From positions 1 through 36,541 of the forward strand of contig JAPLQK010000033.1 of assembly GCA_026399735.1 (NCBI GenBank): a DNA stretch of 36,541 nt, given 5' to 3'. A model generated the notes under the pieces. The model searched no databases and was not told the DNA's origin. It saw nothing but the letters and a program-made list of their open reading frames with translations. A program made the translations under genes and the position numbers. How positions within the stretch are numbered: position 1 is the stretch's first letter; the number at the start of each line of letters is the position of its first letter. The DNA is from Pseudomonadota bacterium (GTDB taxonomy: Bacteria > Pseudomonadota > Gammaproteobacteria > Burkholderiales > Gallionellaceae). Positions 31,336 to 36,541 of the stretch are shown here, one piece after another.

Positions 31336-33051
31336 TTATTCCGTTGCACGGCGCATCGCGCCGTCGACTTCGGTCTCACCGGTACAACCCCGGCTGATCG
31401 GTTCGGACAGACTGAGCGGCGCGGGTAATTTCAGCAAACGATACAGTTCGGTCAAATTATGCCGGTACAGACGATCAAAGCTGGCAACCGAATTGGCAGG
31501 ATTGTAGTCGCCGAACCACCAGAACCAGTCGGAGCTCTCGCAAGAGCAAAGCTGTTTATCGGCGGCCACCTGCTCAGCCTGGCTCAGGCGTCCGCTGGAG
31601 ATGACCATGTCATAACCTTGCTTGGCGGCGCACAGCAAGTCCCAGGCACGATTCTTGTCTTCACAGCCGATCCAGGTTGAAAAATTACCGTACACCCAAC
31701 TGCCCGCAGCAATCGTCGGCAGCATCACAGTGCGGGCGCCGTCTGCGCGCAAGGGAGCAAGTTTGATAAAGTCAGCGTAAGTCGTGGTGCGAACATTGGC
31801 ATGCGCTTCGAGCTGCGCATACAACTCGTCGAGGAAATAAAAACCGTTGTAGGGGTAATATTCCCAGGCGTTCTCGCCGTCCAGAATCACACTGACGACC
31901 GGCGTCTCACCTTCAGGCGCGTATTTGGCGATGTTATCCAGCTGATCGATAAAATGAATCGCCGCATCCTTGCCGTGCCAGCGCGAATATTCGAAACCAA
32001 TCAAATCGGACAAGTGGTCATCGCGGAAAAAACACTGCAAACCGTCGGCACCTTGTTCCAGACTATAGGGACGGTACAAATATTGGCTGCGTTCAGGCAC
32101 TGCCAGGGCAGACTTACGGATACTGTTGACCAGAACGCCTTCGCCGCTGGCGGCCCAAGCGCAACCTTCCTCGGCAAACACTTCCAGCGTTTCCACGGAG
32201 ATCGATCCCTCCGCCGGCCACATGCCGACAGGCGCTGAGCCGAACCGCGCCTTGTGACTCGCACGGGCCAGTTGTATATGCTTGGAGACGCGCAACCTGC
32301 CCTTCGGGTAATGCGGCGCTTTGGGCAGCGGCGCATCCGGCATGGCTTCTTTGGCGCTGGCAAAATCGATCAACAACGGCGCCAGCGGATGATAATGCGG
32401 CGTGGCGGAAATTTCGATCTGGCCGGATTCGGCAAGCTTGCGGTAGCGCGGGATAATGTCGCTGGTCAGTTGCCCGATCAGATCAAACAACTGCTTCCGG
32501 TCATCAAAAGTGAAGCCTTCCGCCTTGGTCATCAGACGTGCGACCAGTTCATTTTCGCGGCGCACGCTTTCCCCGCACCAGGCCAGGTGATACCAGACCA
32601 GCAAATCGCCCACATACTCTCCGGACAGATAGGCCAGTGCAGCTTCTCCGTCCGGCTGCAAAATCTGGAACAAATCCCACAAGCGCTTATACGCCGGATA
32701 AGGCGCAATCATCTTGGTATGACTGCTGCGAAAACACGCATCCAGCGCCAGCTGCCGTTCCGAATCTGATAATTCACACGAGTTTCTATGCACCAGCAGA
32801 CGCAACAGCGGATCGCGCACACGGCCCGTGGCGAACTGATCGGTGTAATCCTCCAGCTGATCCAGCAGGACCGGCACGAAGTTCAGCACCACATGCACCC
32901 CCGGGTGACGTTCCAGGTGATAAGCCATATCGGTGTAATCCTTGATGGCGTGCAAATAGACCCAGGGCAATACGAAATCGCCGGTAGAATAATCGCGATA
33001 ATCCGGCTGATGCATATGCCAGAGAAAAACTAAATCGAGGGGATTTTTCAT
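31336..33051 (-). CDS. Glycoside hydrolase family 57 protein (alpha-glucan-active)
   Basis: A 571-aa GH57 enzyme. The N-terminus LDLVFLWHMHQPDYRD is the family's HQP region. GMWPAEGSIS holds the predicted nucleophile Glu281, and SVILDGENAWEYY the predicted acid/base Asp391. GH57 includes alpha-amylases, glucanotransferases and branching enzymes; the activity cannot be set by eye. Its place between glgC and malQ argues for a role in glycogen or maltodextrin metabolism. No signal peptide is seen, so it is likely cytoplasmic. A GC-rich hairpin ends about 9 bases before the ATG and covers the only Shine-Dalgarno-like GGGG. Confidence 0.9.
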   Translation of the reverse strand: MKNPLDLVFLWHMHQPDYRDYSTGDFVLPWVYLHAIKDYTDMAYHLERHPGVHVVLNFVPVLLDQLEDYTDQFATGRVRDPLLRLLVHRNSCELSDSERQLALDACFRSSHTKMIAPYPAYKRLWDLFQILQPDGEAALAYLSGEYVGDLLVWYHLAWCGESVRRENELVARLMTKAEGFTFDDRKQLFDLIGQLTSDIIPRYRKLAESGQIEISATPHYHPLAPLLIDFASAKEAMPDAPLPKAPHYPKGRLRVSKHIQLARASHKARFGSAPVGMWPAEGSISVETLEVFAEEGCAWAASGEGVLVNSIRKSALAVPERSQYLYRPYSLEQGADGLQCFFRDDHLSDLIGFEYSRWHGKDAAIHFIDQLDNIAKYAPEGETPVVSVILDGENAWEYYPYNGFYFLDELYAQLEAHANVRTTTYADFIKLAPLRADGARTVMLPTIAAGSWVYGNFSTWIGCEDKNRAWDLLCAAKQGYDMVISSGRLSQAEQVAADKQLCSCESSDWFWWFGDYNPANSVASFDRLYRHNLTELYRLLKLPAPLSLSEPISRGCTGETEVDGAMRRATE

Positions 33052-33060
33052 AGCATGAAG

Positions 33061-33081
33061 CCCCGCCGTTTAGCGGCGGGG
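33061..33081 (-). promoter_or_regulatory. GC-rich hairpin in the glgC-GH57 spacer
   Basis: CCCCGCCG (33061-33068) pairs perfectly with CGGCGGGG (33074-33081) around a 5-base loop. It lies in the 45-bp spacer after glgC and includes the only GGGG that could serve as ribosome-binding site for GH57. Without a U tail it is not a clear terminator. It may be an mRNA-processing or stability hairpin, a translation-limiting structure, or a dispersed palindrome. Confidence 0.6.
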
Positions 33082-33096
33082 GTAAGTTGGTTTAGA

Positions 33097-34422
33097 TTAA
33101 CGGATACTGTGAACGATCTGACCTAACATTTCGGGTGTGATCAGGGTTACGCCATTTTCGCTGACATGAAAACGACGGCGATCATCTTCGATATTGACGC
33201 CGACTTCCAGTCCATCAGGAATCTTGCAGTTTTTATCCACAATCACACGCTTCAATATCACATGCCGGCCGACATCCACATTGGGCAACAACACGGAATC
33301 TTCGATGGAAGAATAACTGTTGACGCGCACATCGGAAAACAACAGCGAACGTTTTACAATTGAACCGCTGACGATACAACCGCCGGAGACCAGCGAATCA
33401 ACCGCATAACCGCGACGATCTTCTTCATCGAACACGAACTTGGCCGGCGGCAATTGCTCCTGATAGGTCCAAATCGGCCACTCCTGATCATACATATTCA
33501 GATCCGGAATTACCTTGGTCATTTCCATGCTGGCTTCCCAGTAGGAATCGATGGTTCCCACATCGCGCCAGTACGGCGGCTTGCCGTCCCCGGTGCCCAC
33601 GCAGCTTTGTTCAAAGCTTTGCGCAAACACGCGATATTTTTCCACCATATGCGGAATCAGATCCTTGCCGAAATCATGGGTGGAATGTGGGTTATCCGCA
33701 TCCCGGATCAACTGTTCGATCAGAAACTGCGTGTTGAACACGTAGATACCCATGCTGGCCAGCGACATTTCCGGATTGCCCGGAATTGAAGGCGGATTGG
33801 CCGGTTTCTCGACGAATTCGACCACGCGAGACTCGTCATTCACGCCCATGACCCCGAACGCATACGCATCCGCGACCGGCACTTCAAGACAGGCCACCGT
33901 CATATCGGCCTTTTTTTCCACATGGTAGGCCAGCAGTTTGCCGTAATCCATCTTGTAAATATGGTCGCCCGCCAGAATCACGATAAAATCGCACTTTGAC
34001 CCGCGAATGATATCCAGATTCTGAAATACCGCATCAGCCGTACCGCGATACCATTGATCTTCGCTGACGCGCTGTTGCGCAGGCAGCAAATCGAGATACT
34101 CGCCAAACTGACCATTCAGGAAGGACCAGCCGCGCTGGATATGCTGGATCAAACTGTGGGATTTATATTGCGTCGCGACGCCGATACGGCGTATTCCGGA
34201 GTTGACGCAGTTCGACAGCACGAAATCGATGATACGAAATTTTCCGCCAAAAGGAACCGCAGGCTTGGCGCGCCAGTTCGTCAACTCATGCAGACGACTG
34301 CCACGACCGCCGGCCAGCACCATTGCATAAGTATTTTTGGTTAAACGGCTGACAAAACGCGGCTCAGGATCGCCAGCTGCCACATGGTATTTCTTTGTAA
34401 GATAACCCAATTCAACATTCAT
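33097..34422 (-). CDS. glgC: Glucose-1-phosphate adenylyltransferase (ADP-glucose pyrophosphorylase)
   Basis: Makes ADP-glucose from ATP and glucose-1-phosphate, the regulated committed step of glycogen synthesis. The 441-aa protein has [31 protein letters not shown] (nucleotide and regulator region), [13 protein letters not shown], the glucose-1-phosphate site [11 protein letters not shown], and a C-terminal left-handed beta-helix. The start ATG has a strong AGGAGGAGG ribosome-binding site. First gene of glgC - GH57 - malQ and divergent from glgB, sharing a 92-bp promoter region with it. Allosteric control by glycolytic intermediates is usual for the family. Confidence 0.97.
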   Translation of the reverse strand: MNVELGYLTKKYHVAAGDPEPRFVSRLTKNTYAMVLAGGRGSRLHELTNWRAKPAVPFGGKFRIIDFVLSNCVNSGIRRIGVATQYKSHSLIQHIQRGWSFLNGQFGEYLDLLPAQQRVSEDQWYRGTADAVFQNLDIIRGSKCDFIVILAGDHIYKMDYGKLLAYHVEKKADMTVACLEVPVADAYAFGVMGVNDESRVVEFVEKPANPPSIPGNPEMSLASMGIYVFNTQFLIEQLIRDADNPHSTHDFGKDLIPHMVEKYRVFAQSFEQSCVGTGDGKPPYWRDVGTIDSYWEASMEMTKVIPDLNMYDQEWPIWTYQEQLPPAKFVFDEEDRRGYAVDSLVSGGCIVSGSIVKRSLLFSDVRVNSYSSIEDSVLLPNVDVGRHVILKRVIVDKNCKIPDGLEVGVNIEDDRRRFHVSENGVTLITPEMLGQIVHSIR

Positions 34423-34514
34423 CTTCCCCTCCTCCTAAGTCATATTTACCCCAATAGACCGGTTCATTATCGTTTACAATTACCGCACGGCACAAGAACT
34501 AATGAGGAAATAGA

Positions 34515-36541
34515 GTGAATATGTTAATCGAATCTTTGTTGCAAGCCCGCCTCCACGATCCTTTTGCTTTACTCGGTCTGCATCGCGATGGCGACGACTG
34601 GGTCATTCGCTTTTATGAACCTCATGCCACACAAATTACCCTGCAGGACGATCCATTCACCAAGGTTCATCCGGGCGGCCTGTTCGAATGGCGCGGAATA
34701 GCCGAACCCGACCTCCCCTACCGCGTTCGCGTCAGCGAAGGGGCTATGTCGCGCGATGTGTATGATCCGTACCAGTTCCCTGCCAATATTTCCGAACAGG
34801 ACCTGTTTCTGTTCAGCGAAGGCCGTCTGCGCCAGGGTTACCGCATGCTGGGTTCCCATGCGGTACAGATCAACGGTGTTTGGGGTGTGCGTTTCGCCGT
34901 CTGGGCGCCCAATGCCGAGCGCGTCAGTGTGGTGGGCGAATTCAACAACTGGGACGGACGCATGTACCCGATGCGACTGCATGGTTCCTCCGGCGTTTGG
35001 GAGATTTTCATCCCCGAAATCAAGCAACACGCCTTGTATCGTTATGAAATCCGCAATCGTGAAACCGGCAACATACTGACCAAGACCGATCCCTACGCAC
35101 AAGGCTTCGAGTTGCGCCCCGGCACGGCAGCCCTGGCAGCGCCGGCTCACCAGCATCAGTGGCAGGATAGCGAGTGGATGGAAAAACGCGGCAAGTGGGA
35201 CTGGCTGCATGCTGCTGTCAATATCTATGAAGTTCACCCGGGTTCATGGAAACGCCATCCGGATGGCCGCTTCTACAGTTACAGCGAACTGGCCAAGGAT
35301 CTTGTGCCCTATGTCAAGGGCATGGGCTATACCCACATCGAATTCATGCCCGTCACCGAACATCCGCTGGATGAATCGTGGGGCTATCAGTGCACCGGCT
35401 ATTTTGCAGCTTCCAGCCGTTTTGGCTCGCCGGACGAATTGCGCGCCCTGATCGACGCCTTTCATCAGGCCGATATCGGCGTGATTCTCGACTGGGTACC
35501 CGCTCACTTCCCGCAGGACAGCTGGGCGCTGGCGCGCTTTGACGGCACCGCTTTGTTCGAACATGAAGACCCGCGCATGGGCTTTCATCAGGATTGGGGC
35601 ACACATATCTTTAATTTTGGCCGCAACGAAGTCAAAACCTTTTTGTTATCAAGCGCACATTACTGGCTGTCCGAATTCCACTTCGACGGTCTGCGCGTCG
35701 ATGCCGTCGCATCGATGTTGTATCTGGATTACTCACGCAAAGCCGGCGAATGGATACCGAATAAATACGGTGGCCGCGAGAATCTCGAGGCAGTCGAATT
35801 TTTGCGAGAAATGAACATCATGGTGCACGAGGAGTTTCCCGGCGCGCTGACCATGGCTGAAGAATCCACCGCATGGCCTGGCGTCTCGCGCCCCGTCTAT
35901 CTGGGCGGACTCGGTTTCTCAATGAAATGGAATATGGGCTGGATGAATGACACGTTGAGCTATTTCGAAAATGATCCGGTTCACCGCAGATACCATCACA
36001 GCCAGCTGACTTTCGGACAGATCTACGCCTACAGCGAAAACTTCGTAATGCCGTTCTCGCACGATGAAGTCGTACATGGCAAGGGTTCGCTGCTATCCAA
36101 AATGCCCGGAGATGCATGGCAGAAATTTGCCAACCTGCGCCTGTTGCTGACCTATCAGATGACCAGTCCCGGCAAAAAACTCAACTTCATGGGCAACGAA
36201 ATTGCGCAGGGACGCGAGTGGCAATCGAAGTGGGAACTCGAATGGTGGCAACTGGGTGAAGAATATCATCGCGGCATGCAAAATCTGACGCATGATCTGA
36301 ACGAGCTGTATCGGACCCTGCCCGCGCTGCATGAACTGGACTTCGAATCGGCAGGCTTTTCCTGGATAGACTGCAACGATGCGGAAAAATCCGTGCTGTC
36401 CTATCAGCGCCGAGCCCGTGACGGTTCCAGTGCGGTCGTCACACTGAATCTGACGCCGTTGCCGCGCCAGCACTATCGCATCGGCCTGCCTGAACTTACC
36501 CAATACCGTGAAGTGCTGAACAGCGACTCCAGCTATTACGC
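34515..36541 (+). CDS. glgB: 1,4-alpha-glucan branching enzyme (partial, runs off window end)
   Basis: Introduces alpha-1,6 branches into glycogen. The open frame reaches the last base, so the C-terminus (roughly 50 residues) is missing: 675 codons are seen. The N-terminal carbohydrate-binding modules include [21 protein letters not shown]. The GH13 barrel follows with YEVHPGSW and [16 protein letters not shown]. The nucleophile Asp396 lies in [12 protein letters not shown] and the acid/base Glu449 in MAEEST; both match E. coli spacing (405 and 458). GTG at 34515 is preferred because the GAGGA site is seven bases away; ATG at 34521 is the alternative. Divergent from glgC. Confidence 0.96.
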   Translation, partial: MNMLIESLLQARLHDPFALLGLHRDGDDWVIRFYEPHATQITLQDDPFTKVHPGGLFEWRGIAEPDLPYRVRVSEGAMSRDVYDPYQFPANISEQDLFLFSEGRLRQGYRMLGSHAVQINGVWGVRFAVWAPNAERVSVVGEFNNWDGRMYPMRLHGSSGVWEIFIPEIKQHALYRYEIRNRETGNILTKTDPYAQGFELRPGTAALAAPAHQHQWQDSEWMEKRGKWDWLHAAVNIYEVHPGSWKRHPDGRFYSYSELAKDLVPYVKGMGYTHIEFMPVTEHPLDESWGYQCTGYFAASSRFGSPDELRALIDAFHQADIGVILDWVPAHFPQDSWALARFDGTALFEHEDPRMGFHQDWGTHIFNFGRNEVKTFLLSSAHYWLSEFHFDGLRVDAVASMLYLDYSRKAGEWIPNKYGGRENLEAVEFLREMNIMVHEEFPGALTMAEESTAWPGVSRPVYLGGLGFSMKWNMGWMNDTLSYFENDPVHRRYHHSQLTFGQIYAYSENFVMPFSHDEVVHGKGSLLSKMPGDAWQKFANLRLLLTYQMTSPGKKLNFMGNEIAQGREWQSKWELEWWQLGEEYHRGMQNLTHDLNELYRTLPALHELDFESAGFSWIDCNDAEKSVLSYQRRARDGSSAVVTLNLTPLPRQHYRIGLPELTQYREVLNSDSSYY

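Noticed and set aside
1-36541. CRISPR arrays, intact insertion sequences or prophage genes
   Set aside because: No regularly spaced direct repeats of 25-40 bp, no transposase and no integrase were seen; tRNA ends at 14-243 show no duplicated attachment-like copies within the window.

Overview
The window looks like a chromosomal segment of a betaproteobacterium, plausibly of the Nitrosomonadales/Gallionellaceae type. That placement rests on protein style, moderate GC content and the lysC - tRNA-Ser(GCU) - tRNA-Arg(ACG) arrangement. No rRNA or marker tree is available, so the taxon is only an inference.

Layout: (1) 1-1.5 kb holds tRNA-Arg, tRNA-Ser and lysC on the minus strand. (2) 1.67-5.8 kb, plus strand, holds recJ, an MgtC/DUF4010 membrane protein, and prfB with its programmed +1 frameshift. 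(3) 5.8-11.7 kb holds a four-gene block that I read as a Wadjet/MksBEFG-type SMC defence system (jetA-jetB-jetC-jetD). It starts 3 bp after the prfB stop and its reading frames overlap. (4) 11.8-18.6 kb, minus strand, is glycogen block 1: glgA and two alpha-glucan phosphorylases of different subfamilies. (5) 18.8-23 kb, minus strand, holds rmuC, a HepT/MntA-type toxin-antitoxin pair directly upstream of rmuC, and typA/bipA. (6) 23.1-27.4 kb holds a large hybrid sensor kinase (minus) and a divergent response regulator (plus) with an unrecognised C-terminal region. (7) 27.4-29.2 kb, minus strand, is an arsRC-acr3 arsenic resistance operon. (8) 29.5 kb holds an HU-family DNA-binding protein gene (plus). 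(9) 29.8-36.5 kb is glycogen block 2: malQ, a GH57 glycosidase and glgC on the minus strand, with divergent glgB on the plus strand running off the window end.

How the genes work together: glgC makes ADP-glucose, glgA polymerises it and glgB branches it. The two phosphorylases, malQ and the GH57 enzyme remodel or degrade the polymer. Together they form an almost complete glycogen storage pathway split over two blocks; no debranching enzyme (glgX) is in view. The jet block is predicted to act against plasmids: an SMC motor with its kleisin and KITE-like partners extrudes DNA loops, and a Toprim nuclease subunit cuts. The HEPN/MNT pair is a second defence-like module.

The most notable item is the compact Wadjet-like operon fused to the prfB transcription unit. 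Its JetC is shorter than the usual Wadjet SMC as I recall it. Several cis elements were also visible: the RF2 recoding site, a terminator-like hairpin between divergent lysC and recJ, an extended -10 promoter with a leader hairpin for glgP, an inter-gene hairpin over the GH57 ribosome-binding region, and heptamer tandem repeats in two spacers.
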